Assembly: GCF_008831285.2 (NCBI RefSeq)
Contig: NC_045147.1
Coordinates: forward strand, 1,574,001 to 1,638,000
DNA: 64,000 bases
Source: Nymphaea colorata
Lineage: Eukaryota > Streptophyta > Magnoliopsida > Nymphaeales > Nymphaeaceae
Reading direction: 5' to 3'
The translations under genes were made by a program, and so were the position numbers. Below, piece by piece: positions 34,366-47,775 of this stretch. Each line of letters opens with the position of its first letter. Within the stretch, counting starts at the first letter, position 1. The notes under the pieces are model-generated. The model ran no database searches, was not told the origin of the DNA, and saw only the letters and a list, made by a program, of their open reading frames with translations.

Positions 34366-37300
34366 ATCCGCTGTTTTTTAAATTTTGCTGTTCCCAATTC
34401 GAGAAGACTATCCATTATCCGAGGCTTCTTCTTCATTCAAGGAATTGTCGGTGAGCCTAAGTGCAGAGCAGATATCTAGCAGAGCCTTGGTGACTTGTAA
34501 ATTGGTAACTGGGAAATGAACAACATTGTTTGCCTTACTGGCTTGCTCCCTTTCCTCCTTGCTCCTTGTGCCATCCTCCTCTTTTTCTGTTTTCTGTGAT
34601 TGACAATTTTTATTTGTCTGTTTGGTGCTTGGATATGTTGGAATGAATTATAGGACTGCAAAAAGGGAATTATCGATCGAGTTCTAATGGAAAATTTCAA
34701 TCGCGTTCAAAGTTTGTTTTATAATTTGAATTATGCTGTATACAGTTTTGCTTCCACTGTTTAGCTTTTGGATTTATCATTTGCGTTTGCCCACGAATTC
34801 ACGTTTTCTTTCTGTTGTACTTGGTCATCATTAGGTTTGTCTCATTGTTAAGTAAAACGACTAACGACTGGCAAGTTTGTGTTGTAGTCATGGAAGAAAT
34901 GAGATGAGGAAGTGTAAGATGATGAGCAGCTCTAGTAGATGTAGGATAACAGCACATACTAGATTCATGTTCCATTCCCCTCTTTAAAATGCTAATCTCA
35001 ATGTTGTGACAGGGTTCTTCATGTATTTTAACCTTATTGTATATATAGATGTTCCTTTTCTCATAGAAAGTTTAAAATTTCTATTGAATGCATGATGCCT
35101 TTTCTTCAATTTGTGGATTTGGTGATTCATTCTGGAACTGTACAACAACAGGAAAAGATTACAAAGAGTATTGATCAATTGCGAATTGAAGATCAATCCA
35201 CAATGCACAACAGAGAACTATTAATAAGGTGAAGTTGCCTTTTGGATTATTTTATGGTTAGCTAGCAAACCCCATTACCTCATCGTTAAGACTTTCATGT
35301 TGCCTTTTTCTTGGGCATGCCATGTACCACCCAATAAGAGAAAGTTAGTCTCGTATAGAAGTTTCCTAAAAATATTCAAGGGTTACTAAGGGAGTTAGTT
35401 GAATTATTAGTTGTGCAGAAACTATAGGTGCTAAGGGGTGGGTTAAGATTCACTAAACTATGAGTCGTGTTCAAGGTAGGAGTGCACTGGGTTGTTATAA
35501 TTACCACCTTATTATGAGAGTGTTTAGTTCTATATTAAGCATTCTTTCAAATCTTGGAGGGTTTTTAAGAAGGTTTTGTCCTAGTTTCTAGCATTTTTTG
35601 GGGGTAAAAACAGAAACTTCTATATGGTAAGTTGGGATCTGCCAAACTTGTGAGAACAGACCAGGTTGTTACATATCATCACTGGAATATAATAATAACT
35701 GTAATGCTTAGATTTTCTAGTGCTAACCCTTGGTTACGACTCCCACTGCCATTAGGACTCTTAAATGTTTATGCACACCATGTTTACACGTGAAAGCCTA
35801 GCCAAGGCATATATAATCATAATTACTAGGATATGAAATGGTTGTGGGAAGCAATGAATGAAAAGGAAGTGGAAAGCAATTGCTATAATATAGTATGCAA
35901 TGGGAAGCACAATGCATTTCTAGAGCAATTGCAGAAGCATCTTTGAACGAATCAAAATGTTTAGAGAAGTAAATGGGACCTATGTCACACGAGTACTCCT
36001 CTTAAGGAGGAGTACCCGTATGGTACGGGTACGGGTATGGGTATGGCCCTGGTGCGGTCAACGCAGTATCGGGTATGGACAACGTACCCGGGATCATTTT
36101 TGTTCATTTTTGCAGTTGCTCTTGTGTTGAGTTCCTCTGACATTGTTAGCCATCTGACGATGCAACCTTGACTATGGTTGCAGACCTCACATATATTTAG
36201 CTATGGGACCCAGATTGCAAAAATGGGTGCCTCACCAAAAGCAAATGCAACTCGTATGCAAGTGCAACTGCCGTCCTTAGTATAGTGAAAGCATTTCCAG
36301 TGCAGTCAGATGCGGACTATTTTTATCCAATTACTAGTGCATAATCTACCCAGGTCAACAGTGAGTTGAGTGTAGTCAGACACTATGGATTTTATTATCA
36401 TCCCTGTTTCAATTTTTAGAAAAAAGAAATTGAACTCAAGGATCGATGCCCCCTCCCCAATTTTTCCTTCTCCTTATGCTCTGCTTCTTCATTCTCTACT
36501 CCCTCTTCCATCAGCCAGCCCCTTCTAGTGGCATTGGGAGTAAGTGGCGACCATTGGCCTCCCTCTCTTCCAGAAATGTCAAATGTCTGCTATCGTCGGG
36601 CATTAGCTTGGTTTCTCCAGCATTGACCTCTTTATCTCTCTCTCATCTGCAATGTCGACCAATCCCTCTCCAGAGTTTACTTCCCTCTCCGTCTATTTGC
36701 TGTCATATGCATCTGTGCAGTGTTTTATTTATCTTTTTGTTTATATATTAGTTCCTGGTTAATCACGTAAAAAGAGCTTATATGTAAAGAGAGAGAGAGA
36801 GAGAAACTGCACCTGCACCTGCATGACGTACCTGTGGGACAGATATTTAGTGTCCTAGTCGTGGATGTTCCTAAAATTGGCACCATTGTGTCTAGTGAAT
36901 TTGATATGTTGGTATTTCATGCTTCCTTCTCCTTCCTATAGAACTTACTGAAAAGAGAATCCACTGCCTTGTTCATGCCGAGCAGGGTAAGCTGGCCTTT
37001 GTTGGCTTCTTTCTTTAGAACAAGACGATGGAATTATGATTGGTTGCTTCTTGAAAGTATACTATTTGCAGGTTCCACTCATTTCAGTGTGGAGAAGTAA
37101 CAGGATTTGTTGGACATACATTGGTTCCTGAAGTTCATTGATCAGAATCTCTTTTATTGCTCAAAATTTTTTAAGGAGTTTCATACATGAATTTCATAGA
37201 GGAGGGCTTTCTTTGATGGTCCCAAACTATGAAGGTTTTCCTGTTATTTGAGACAATGTCTGCTCTGGTGGTTGTAAGATGATTTTGATCTTGGAACTAT

Positions 37301-38905
37301 AATTGACCATGGGTCAGACAGGAAACTAAAGTTTATATAGGTGAAATATTATGATTTATGATCGTTGAACCCCACTAAATTTTACATATCCTTTTGTATT
37401 CCTGGGTACTGTCCTCTGTTTAGGCTCCATCTCATGTAATTTTTGATTCACTACTGGGTCGAGCAAGTAAAATCTTTCCTTAACGGTTAGTAGAAATCAC
37501 CTGGGCAGAGTGATGCACCTATAGCAATGTTAAAAGACCATCTTTTGAAATGAATCACACAGCCTAATGATTCAATTAATCATGTATTGAATTGTAATCA
37601 GAGTCGCTTTTAAATCGATCAATTATAGAATGTACTTTTTAAAAATATAATTGAAAAAAAGAATCCGAAAAAGAAGAAACAAGGAAAAAGAATAAAAGAA
37701 TAATGCAAAAGTGGAAACATTTAAAGAAAAAAGATGATAAAAAAACGACATACTAAGTGAGCAAATTAAATAAGATACTGTCAGTTTTCCCACTTTTTAA
37801 TAATTGTAGATTTGATGTTCTAAATGCTGCTCTTCAGGAGGCACCTATGAATTGTGGTATGAGCAGAAGCATTTTCTCCACAGAAAGTTTAGCAGCAGCA
37901 CTAGCTAAACAATGAACGGAAAGAAGACACTAAACAAACTAACAAAGTACTCCTAGACACATTAGATGAGTGCACTCTTAAGCTTGCCATTAGGGAACCA
38001 TTCCCATAATAACCTTTTTCTCAATTTTTCCCTTCTCCGTTTCTACTAGAATCATCGAGGGACCCAACGGTCCTGAATGGAAATTCATTGAAGGCCTCTA
38101 CTGGATTACTGCTCACTGAACGTCCACTCGGCACCACTGAATCATCTTCTATGAGCTGAAATGTACCCCACAAAAGCCATTCATCTACTAAATACATGAT
38201 ACAAGGATAACTTCATGAACATTAGCACCAAAACTTTTGCTACTGCCGAAGATGATTAGCATTTAGCTTTGACTAAGGATGAGCTAGCAACCAGTGACTC
38301 TCGTCTTTTATCTGTCTGCCGCTGAGAGCAACCGCCTGGTTAATGCTGTTTCATGTCTGTGCCTCGTACATGTGAAATAATGCTATCCACTCAATATTTA
38401 ACATACCGATGGATGAGGAGAGAGGCAGGAAAGCGGTGGTCAGTGAGCAACTGTGGGTCCGGTGCCAGACAACAAGCAGCAGCGATGGGCTATTGACATT
38501 GACTGGAACTTGAGACCCAGAGCATTCTGTGCTGCTGCAGTGTTGCATTTGCTTGACAGCTTCAGCTTTTCGCCAAACAAAAGAGGCCAGAGCGATTCAG
38601 GTGAACCGCTCCAAAGCTGCAAAAGACATGAAAGCAAGTGGCTGTCGCATCATTTTCAATTTTGAAGGGAAAAATCTGGCGATTCACATTCAATCACGTT
38701 CTTTTACCCTGATTTAACCAATTCAGGCGATAATCATCTGATTTCGATCAGCCTTCAAATCTGCCCCTAAAGTGTGTAGGAAGTGCAGACGATTTGATTT
38801 TGAGTTCGGCCAATTTCAACAACAGTTCTTTATGGTTCACAAGTACCTATGATGTGATATTTAGTATCATATTAGTGTATTACAAGATATAGTGTAAATA
38901 TGTTG

Positions 38906-38907
<2 letters not shown>
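34366..38907. other. Intergenic, no gene seen
   Basis: This starts with the probable 3' untranslated region of the membrane-protein gene. It has short GGTACGGGTA-type repeats near 36020-36060 and a GA run near 36790. Open frames at 36446-36751 (+) and 38351-38637 (-) lack recognisable domains or splice context. Confidence 0.45.
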
Positions 38908-38966
<59 letters not shown>

Positions 38967-38983
38967 ATAGTGTAAATATGTTG

Positions 38984-39030
<47 letters not shown>

Positions 39031-39059
39031 TATAGAGAGAGAGAGAGAGAGAGAGAGAG
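38908..39059. repeat. Duplicated TA microsatellite followed by GA run
   Basis: Two TA tracts (about 38908-38963 and 38986-39028) are each preceded by the same 'gatatagtgtaaatatgttgaa' segment, so a TA-bearing unit was tandemly duplicated. A GA tract of about 25 bp follows. Confidence 0.9.
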
Positions 39060-39156
39060 TTCACGTATTGTGCATGTGTAATACATTTACATGCATCAGA
39101 TGCTATTTGAAAGCACTACGTGCAGCCTAAGACATAGTTTGAGCCTACAGCTTAAG

Positions 39157-39651
39157 TGATGCGAGTCCTCGCTTGTCGAGGATCTCTTAGACGTGATTAG
39201 TCTCTCGCTGCTCAAAAGAATACACTCCGGAGCAATGAAGTCTCAACTACAAGTACCGAACCTCAATATGAGACTCACCACAAAGGAGATCTCTCACAAG
39301 TGCAAGTGTGGAGGTGCGGTGTTCGAACAAACCAACCGAGATAGAGGGAGGTTGAGAAGGAGGATGGGAAAGAGCCTACTCGGCTAGGCCAAGTGGTTGT
39401 GCAGTCGGGCTCGAAAAGAGCCGTGCTTGGCAATCATGCGCCTAGAGTGGCAGGTGAATCTCGAGGCTTGCACGTCGAACTGGTCCACTTTAGGTGCTTC
39501 CGCCACTCAAGGGGCCTATGCAACCACTGGTCATGGGAGGCTCGGCTGGACAAGGTCAGAGACATGGCTAGCCGGCAGCTAGGCTGTGACCGAGGGCTGC
39601 CCTCGGCTTAGGCCGAGAAGGATGCAGCGGCCGAGGATCGGCTGGTGCGAG
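39157..39651 (-). repeat. Chromovirus-like 3' LTR fragment
   Basis: It aligns with 44525-45089, sharing 'ctactcggctaggccaagtggtt', the CGCCTAGAGTG segment and 'cggctggtgcgaggga', with many substitutions and small indels. Homology stops at about 39651. Confidence 0.75.
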
Positions 39652-39982
39652 GGATGCTATATCGTGCACAAAAGCAATCAATTAACATGCTCAGCTATTA
39701 GTTACTCAATTTTAGAAACATATGAGATAAGACCATGCAAAGGCTCAATTAATGGGAAGAAATGTTTCACTTTCTACACAAAGTAAGAAAAGATTACGAA
39801 GAATGGAGTGATGAATTGAAAAACTAAGACTTAACCACAACAAAAAAAGAATAGGTAACCATAGTGACATTGTCATCACCATCAAAATCTCTTTATTGTC
39901 AAGGCAAACTAAAGAAATACTCTTAACCCTAGACTTTCAAAGTAGAATCAAGAATGTACCACAAATTAGAACAATATTTAAC

Positions 39983-40056
<74 letters not shown>

Positions 40057-41160
40057 AGAATTTATGTTCAGAGAATTGCATTTACAACTTATATGATCAG
40101 TATATATATAAACTAAGGTTTCTAAGCTTTGGGAATGGATGGCACAGCCGCACAGGTTCCTTTTTGCTCCCACTAAAGACATGAGTACCAACAAGGCAAC
40201 TACTTCGCTCACAAACAAAAAAATGAACATGGTGATATGATAAAATAAAAAACAATATTACAAGCGAAATGAGATCATGCTATTCACGTTGTCCAAAAAG
40301 AAAAAAGGAAAAAAAAAAAAAAACCGTATGTTGCCAACTCTCCCCTCTCTGTACCAACTATTACGCTCACAAACTAACAAAAAAGAAAATGAACATGGTG
40401 AGATGATAAAATAAAAAACAAGATTACAAGCGGATTGAACATGGTGGATGGTCCAGTTGTCGCTGGTGGGTCGCTCGGCGCTGGCAGACGTTTTGACTTT
40501 TAGCGTAGGCCTACCGGGTCCGGCCCTGCTCATGTTGCTAACTTGTAGCTGATGACGCCAAAAGCAAGGTCACCGATCATATATGGTTTGTAGATTTTTT
40601 GTAACCCCCAAAAGGCTGGTTCGGGGTCACTGGCATCATCATTTCGTAGGCTCATTGAAAGACAGAGGGAAAGAGAGCGAGAGACCAAGGATCTGGAAGA
40701 AAGATTAGAGACCGAGAGAGGGATTCGAGAATCAGAGATTAAAGTTAGAGATATCGGCAGTTCGATGCGTGGCTGAGCTTGAGACTGGAGGGAGCCTAGG
40801 AGGAGAGCTGCAGCACACCAGCACCAGTGTGGTAGACGGCGGACACGTTCACTGGTGGACGGTCATTGCTGGACAGTGGACACCGAACATCTTCGCCCTC
40901 AAGCCTGACGCCTCTGCTCCTCACGCCATCAACCTTCACGAATTTGGGAACTATGATTTCTAGCAAAAAAAAGGCGTCGGGTCAGGCAGGAAGCTATGAT
41001 GCATACCTTGTTAAGTGTAATCAGAAAACCGGTTAAATTGTAAAACCGAGTTAACGGGAGATAGGCAACGAAACTAGTATTTGAATTGTATCTTACCAAA
41101 CTTGGATGATTTCGGATCAAGTTAACAATATGCCGATTCAACCAATTCTCAAACAATTCG
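39652..41160. other. Sequence between LTR fragment and pol remnant, no gene
   Basis: It contains a 66-bp TA microsatellite (39989-40054) and two copies of a segment of about 70 bp, 'cgctcacaaac...attacaagcg' (about 40206-40272 and 40363-40436). There is also a GA-rich stretch (40640-40750). It is not recognisable as integrase, so either integrase was deleted or other sequence replaced it. Confidence 0.5.
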
Positions 41161-42100
41161 ACCGAGTCTTGGTCTCGTCTCCCTTGCGTCCTGAATCGTG
41201 ACCCACTAAAAGAACAATCCTGTTCTGATGGGCATTCTCTAGTTGGATCATGGGTTTGCCAACTATAATATCAACATCACTAGCATTTGTCTCGATCAAA
41301 GGTCTTCAAGAAATCGGGCAATGTGAAAACAGACATGTTTAAGAAAGCAAGGCCTGAAATGTTACGGTGCCTTTCTCAGTCCAGAAATAATTTTTTTTCA
41401 AGAGCTGGGTGAGCGGTTAAGCAATTTGGTCATTGTGATGTATAAACTGATAGTAGTAGCCGGTCAGACTTAAGAAACCGTGCAAGGATTTGAGGTCTTT
41501 GGGGTCTTCTTGTATCCCATGCGAACTAACAATGTGGCCAAGATATACTACCTCCTGTGAACTAAAAGGTACACTTAGGAGTACTTTGCATATAGGCGGT
41601 GCTTCTAAAGTGCACCGGAAATGACACTAACATATTTAAGATAATCACCCCAAGTGAGAGAATATACCAAAAGATTATCGAAAAATACCAACACAAACTT
41701 TCTCAAGAAAGGCCTGAAGATGTCATTCATGAACTTCTTGAATAGTGGTGAAGCATTAGTTAGTCTGAATTGCATAACCAATAACTTATAGTGCCCATAT
41801 GCATCCAAATGTTGTCTTTTCCGCATTTTAAGGGTCATCTGGATATGATGGTATCCAAATCCGAGGTCCATCTTGGGAAGCAGCTTGCATTGTGGAGTTC
41901 ATTTAAGAGTTCATCTATGACAGGTATGGGATGTTGTCTTTAACTGTGATGTCATTCAAAGCTCAGTCATCAATGCAAAACCAGCAAATTATCTTTCTTT
42001 TTCCGTAAAAGGATCGGTGAGGAAAACGAAATATAGGAAGGTCTCATGATATCACTCTCAAACATCTTTTTTACCAGTCTCTCGATTTTGTTCTTTTGGA
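41160..42100 (-). pseudogene. Gypsy RT and start of RNase H (broken)
   Basis: Minus-strand translation gives the gypsy RT series. An ALNDITVKDNIPY-like phrase lies near 41970, MDLGFGYHHIQM at about 41850, YGHYKLLVMQFRLTNASPLF after it, and FFDNLLVYS near 41660, where the YVDD-equivalent second Asp is Asn. Further left comes VYLGHIVSSHGIQEDPKDL and FLSLTGYYYQFI. Stops and frame changes separate these pieces. The catalytic change and the stops make it inactive. Confidence 0.8.
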
Positions 42101-42299
42101 TATAGGTGTAGAGGTTTGGTCTCAAGTTCATAGGTTTGGTGCATGCCTCAAGAATGATGTGGTGGTCATTAGTACATTTGGTGGTAGAACAGTGAGCTCG
42201 GGAAAGACTGGAAAGAACTCACTCAAAATTTGTGCTAGCTTTGCTGGAACCTCATTTTCAGATGACTTCGACTGATTCTCTACAGTATATACAAAACAT

Positions 42300-44480
42300 G
42301 CTATTTCTGAGATTCGCTTGAAGGAGTTTGAGAGTCTCGTTGGATTCTACATACGCACAAGGGATTTTTGTCTTGATTTTCATTTGTTTTTCTCCCATTA
42401 GAAATGACACGCACATTTTGTTGAAATCCTATGTGACTTCCCCTAATGTCCTAAGCCAATGTGTACCCCATACGACATCGATACCCTTAATTAGAAGAAC
42501 ATCTAGGTCCATGTTGAAATTGTTCTTTTGCAGCTGGACCATGACATCTCGACACACATGTTGCCATGAGAACTTTGTGTCATTACCTACAATGACCTCA
42601 ACCGAATTGTGATCTTTTCATGGGTAACATATTGTCTGTGCGACTTCTTTACTTATAAAATTATGTGTAGACTCGATGTCCACCAAGACGCCTTTTTTTT
42701 TGGCACCTATTCTACCCTTATGGAATTAGGTTTGTTGATCCCAATAAAAGTATGATGGGTGACGTTGATCTCACTAACTTTGTGTTGGGTTCTTTCCTTT
42801 TCTTTTCCGAAAGAGCTTTCTTCTTCTAAGGACATTTCTTCTTCGTCCTTGGAATCTTTGACTAGGAAGACCTTATGAGTTTTATATTTGTGGCCACTAA
42901 TACCATTTCTCACTGCAGTTGTAGCACAAGTCTTTTTTTCATTCTTCCGGTTGTTGCCTAGATCTTAGGTGCACCAGATGAGCCAAAACTGGACAGTTTA
43001 GACACTACCGGCGCGGTACTGCCTCAACTTTTTCTTTTGCATGCCACACCAGCTCTTCCTTCCCCATCCTTCGAAGGGACCCGATCCCTTCAGATCTGAC
43101 CACCTAACTGACCTTATGCACTTTCCCAAACCTTTGTCCGATTTGACAGAACGGTAGTTTTCAATCTCGTTTGAGTAGGTGAGAAGTCTTAACTTTTTCA
43201 TCAAAAACTATTGCCAAGGGAAACATTTTTGGATTGTGGTTAGATGCATGGCCAAGACTTCATTCCGGATGTCTTCCGGGCGTCCACGAACGACAAGGGT
43301 CTGTGATGGAATGGTGCCTACCATCGTGCTCAAGTCTTGGAATTTAGCAATGTACATGATTGATTGTGAATTAAGACTTTCTGAAATAGACTATCATCTC
43401 CCGTGCTAAAGTGTCAACCGATATACGAGGTGGTGTTATCGTAACATTGATACCAATGCGTGGCTTCACCCCTCAAATGCAGGGTGGCTATGGGGTCATA
43501 ACGCTCATGAAATATGGCCTGATAGGTAGCATATTGTTTTACTTTGAAAAACTCAGTTTTGTAATCCCTTTCCATCAAATTTAACAAATTCAATTTTGAC
43601 TCAAGGTATAGCGGGGGTTATATCAAGCTGACGACTTCTACGGGTAAACGAAGAACCTTAGAGTTCTTCTCACGCTTTCTCATGGCCATAGTCATCTTCA
43701 AACGCATAAGCATACTCGAAGTGAGGTGAGGGAAGATGTGACGTCCGTGGGTCCTCATGGCCAAACACATTAATGTGCATGGGATCTGCCCGAGGCTAAT
43801 AATGGGCCATCGGTAGTGGATAGTAATCATGGTGTATATACAGTAAATGCACGTGTTGTGCATGTGGAGGAGGTGGGTGTATGACTCGGAGTGGCCGAGG
43901 TGCAGCCGTGTGTGGCTGATGTGGTCCTGGAATGCTGGTTTGGTTGCTCATAGGCGGGAGGATCAAACTGCTGTCTGGCATAGAGAGACAGCTGCGAAGG
44001 AGGTGCTGCTGGCACGGTGTGAATGGCCGACGTCGGTCGGCCGATGACCGTCTGCTGCGACGGGCTAGGCATGGCCAGCTATGATGGCGTGGGATGTGTT
44101 AGGCTGTTAGCTGCTGCGGCAGGGAGATAGCTGGCGTGGTTAGCATCAAGGATTGATCATAGTTGCTGGGCTCGGTTGGGGGCGAACCTTCCATGTCTGG
44201 TTTGCTGCCCTCAGCTGTAAACTGGGCTACAGTGGCCAATGGATCTGCCCCAGGTTTGGGTGCTAGTTGCATCCGTATTAGCTCCAAAACCGGCACCATG
44301 TCCTACTGGACCTGTTCGACGACATCCAGCATGGGATGGGTAACAACAACCATGGCTGCTATCTTCATATATGACCATTGAGGCTCTGCTGCAAGTGGGC
44401 CAAAATGTTGTGCATCCACTCCAATGAGGCAGCCAACGTCTAGATTTTCTTCTCTACATGCTATATATGCAATGAGTGAC
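42300..44480 (-). pseudogene. Gypsy gag and protease region (broken)
   Basis: The minus strand near 42900 reads CYNC...GHKYK, a zinc knuckle split by a frame change. EINVTHHTFIGINKP follows, typical of the linker before protease in chromoviruses. Upstream pieces at 42998-43204, 43618-43863 and 43827-44072 are low-complexity, Pro/Ser/Thr-rich Gag-like sequence with frequent stops. No full Gag domain can be read through. Confidence 0.6.
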
Positions 44481-44506
44481 TGGTCATAAGGCGGCTAGCT
44501 GTGCCA

Positions 44507-44524
44507 GATCGCTCTAATACGACT
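44507..44524 (-). promoter_or_regulatory. Primer binding site of the minus-strand gypsy element
   Basis: On the minus strand TCGTATTAGAGCGATC follows the LTR end by two bases. It resembles TGGTATCAGAGC, the tRNA-iMet complement, with two changes. Confidence 0.65.
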
Positions 44525-45970
44525 TGACGTGAGTCCTCCTCATTACCGTTGATCTCTTGCATGCAACTATTTTCTCGTTGGTCAAAAAAGGCATGCGTCT
44601 GGACAGTACCCAGAGCATTGAAATCCCAAATACAAATATTCAACTTCAATATACTCACCACAAAACAAATCTGTCACGAGTATAGGTGTAGAGGTGCTCG
44701 AACAAACCAATTGAGATACAGGGAGGTAGAGAAGGAGGACAGGGAAGAACCTACTCGGCTAGGCCAAGTGGTTACCGTGACGTGGTTCGGGAAGAACTGG
44801 GCTTATTAGCCATACGCCTAGAGTGATAGGCTGGTCTTGAGGCTCGTGCCTCCAACTCGTCTACTTTAAGTTCTTCTACTACTACTAATGGGGCTACATC
44901 ACCACTGTTCACGGCTACTAAGGGGGCTATATCACCACTGTTCACGGGAGGCTCGGCCAGACAAGGCCCGGGACGAGTTGGATACGCAGGGCTAGCCGGT
45001 AGCTACGTTGCATCCAAGGGCTCCTCTCGGCTTGGGCCGATAAGGATTCAGCAGCTGAGGGTCGGCTGGTGCGAGGGACGTTGTCCTATGGCTAGCACCA
45101 CGTGAGGCCGGTTGGCCAGGCCGAGGATTGGTAGCACACGGTCGGCTGGGACTAGCCAAGAGCTGTTGGCCCACACACGGGCATGCAGTTGGCCGAAGGG
45201 AGCCTGATGAACAGGCGGCTACAGCATGCCGCTTGGCAATACTACAAACGTGGTCAAGAATTATCCAAGGGAGTTGCGACAGTGCTGGCCGATCGTCGGC
45301 GAGGACATGTAAGCATTCTCGACGAAAGGTGGCCGGCAAATCTCAGGCTAGCGTGAGTGCACAGTTAAGATATGACCTTTAGCGGGTGAGACCTGGTGCC
45401 GAAAGAATGAAAGAGATGAAGGCACGGACAGGGCAGATCTAACTCAAGCATACAAAGGAAAGAAGGAGATAGATCCTACCTTGGAGCCGGGACTAGAACA
45501 CGGGGCTTGTCTCCATGGTTAGCCTGGCGGCCTGTGGTGCCCGGGTCTTATCTTCCCAACCAGCACATTGGTCAAGGCATTAGATCAGCCGGATTTGTTG
45601 GTCGAGAAAAGATCGGCTTAGAGAGCATGATCCCGTAGTAGAGCTCCACGTCTATGGTGGAGTTGCATAGGGATGGCCGCTTGTTCTCTTCGTTCTCTTC
45701 GCATGTCGAAGCGCTTCGCGTCTAGGGGGAAGTTGCAATGGATGGACCACATGGAACACCGGCAGACTGTCGGCGACAGGTTGGGATTAAGGACGGGAAA
45801 GGAAAGCTACGGTACCCAAGAAGAAGGTCAATCCACAATCGGCGGCGGCTGGAAAGCTGGATGGCAGACCAAGATTGGCAAGTCTTCTACCGCACGGTCC
45901 GCAGAGCTGCTTAGGAGGACACGAACTCAAGCAAAACTGAGAGAGATAGAAAGAGAGAGATCTTCTACAC
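44525..45970 (-). repeat. Chromovirus-like 5' LTR (right end uncertain)
   Basis: It starts TGACGTGAGTCC on the plus strand, matching TGATGCGAGTCC at 39157. It is GC-rich and contains a short tandem duplication of 'ggctacatcaccactgttcacgg' (44890-44950). The LTR could end near 45364, where TTAAG matches the five bases left of 39157, or run on in similar GC-rich sequence to about 45970. Confidence 0.5.
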
Positions 45971-47772
45971 AAAACCAATTTCGATATTCCATAACATGAA
46001 TGAATGATAAAATGGACACCCGATAGTCTTTTTGGGCTGCACCCAATTATAGAAGTTGAAAGTAGCCAATCGGATTGTAGGGATTTTGAAATCTAATAAA
46101 ATGCAATATTGATTGTTAAAATTAACAATCAAACTAAAGGATTTCACAATTGGAAACCAGTGACTAGCAACTCGTAACAACAAACAAAATGATTGACATG
46201 CATGATAACACTAACACATCAAAAGCATAGCATTACATGATAATAAATGTTACCAAAAATTTGAAAAATGAAATTTCAAAGGTAACAGAAATCGACAGTT
46301 TATATATATATATATATATATTGCAAATTTGTGATCCTCTTAGCAACCAAAAAATTGCAGATGTGGCTGTGATATGGCTTGGTGTACTTCTACTATACAG
46401 GCAGAATTAAGATGCCCTTGGAGATTTCTCTGTTTTGTAATCTTTATTTGTGTCATAGTTTTAGACAGGTGAACAAATCTGAATAAAGAATTCTGATGAT
46501 CTAGCTGATGCAGTTTCATGCATAGCTGACAACTGGCTTCCAGCAATGCTGTCCATGCCTCTATAATCTTCAAAACACTGCATATATGGAATCTTCTAGG
46601 TGGGGCCTCTATTTTTCTTTGCTTCCTCAGTCCCTTGCAGATTGAACTAATTCAATATTTCCGTTCAAGTGGGCAATGTGCAACCCCAGATGGTGCTAAT
46701 ATGATTGTTGCTTTCACCCTATCAACATGGTAGGACTCCACTCATTGTGGGAGAACTCCTGACTGCCTCTTCATGTTTCAAAAAAAGGCAATCCATTTAA
46801 TAATACTATTTGTAACAGTTTAATACATTGACGTTCAGCAGACAAACGAATGTTAGAGGTGATGGGTATAAACTTTGCTTACAGATGCCTAATCTGTGTT
46901 GTGTCTAGAAGTATCTAAACAAACTAAGAGCAGAATTACTTGGATTCAAATGTTTGCCTCAAAAACAAATTCTAAATTAGACAATTCTTAGTAGTTATAG
47001 CTTTTAAATCAAGCTATTCTCTGTTCTTTTTCATAACAAGAAACTGACACCGAAAGGCGGCCTGCCACATCCGTACTCACTTTTCATTGGGCAAGTAGCA
47101 TTGAAGGTGAATATTAACGAGGTATTCAATTTAATATCATAAATACATATTAGTCACAGCACACAAGCTGCTTTTTTAGCTGATGCGACCACACGCACTT
47201 CTAAATTCTAATCAATCCGCATTCTGAACAAGACTTGTTGCTCCACATTCAGTAATTTATGAAACTCTACAGCCGAAGATTCTCAAGAGAACGGGTCAAC
47301 GAACTTAAGGATGTTACTGCAAACTGCTTTCCACCAGTTCATGCAAACTCATTCCAAAGTTAGTACCAGATGGGCTGCTTCTGAATGTGAGGTTTCCGCT
47401 CGGTCACCATCCTGATGTTGATGCTTAGGTTCGTCAATGATCTGTATTTCTTGAGCTATACTTTTTTGTCAAATAGACATGACGGCCATTCCCAAACACC
47501 GGCTTTTTGATTGGTTGGAGATTAAAGTTGCTTCAGCCAATAGGGGGTGTGGAGATATCCCAAAGAGGCCGAAGCACCTCCTTGCCCATAGGGTCTGAGG
47601 CTGCTTTGGGACCTGGTTAGGCTATAGTTGTTTTGAGGCAACCCATTGTACCATCTTGAACAAAGTTTTGCAAATCCATCATAATGAGAAGAGACTCTGA
47701 ACATAAGATTGATGAGTTATTGCGCTAACAATAAGGTCTCTGTATATCTGGCTGCATGTGTTGTACTCAGAC
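45971..47772. other. Intergenic, no gene seen
   Basis: AT-rich sequence with a short TA microsatellite (about 46301-46321). No ORF with recognisable content. Confidence 0.5.
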
Positions 47773-47775
47773 TAA

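Larger units (their letters stand above)
39157..45970 (-). mobile_element. Decayed chromovirus-like Ty3/gypsy element, 3' half missing
   Basis: On the minus strand, from right to left, there is an LTR (44525 to an uncertain right end), a tRNA-iMet-type primer site, gag, a zinc knuckle and protease region, RT and the start of RNase H down to about 41160. An LTR fragment at 39157-39651 aligns with the right LTR starting at TGACGTGAGTCC. Integrase and the outer part of the 3' LTR are absent. Gypsy RT with a CYNC-type knuckle and the iMet primer site suggest a chromovirus such as the Tekay/Del group, but without integrase I cannot confirm it. Confidence 0.72.

Noticed and set aside
36446-36751. 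101-codon ORF with a hydrophobic N-terminus resembling a signal peptide
   Set aside because: Ser/Leu/Pro-rich low complexity, no homologous pattern, no splice or promoter evidence.
38867-40230. Several ORFs encoding poly-(Tyr-Ile)
   Set aside because: Direct translation of TA microsatellites.
45365-45369. TTAAG as target duplication of the minus-strand gypsy element (matches 39152-39156)
   Set aside because: The LTR would then end AG instead of CA and similar GC-rich sequence continues beyond, so a chance 5-bp match is possible. Left open in the LTR entry.
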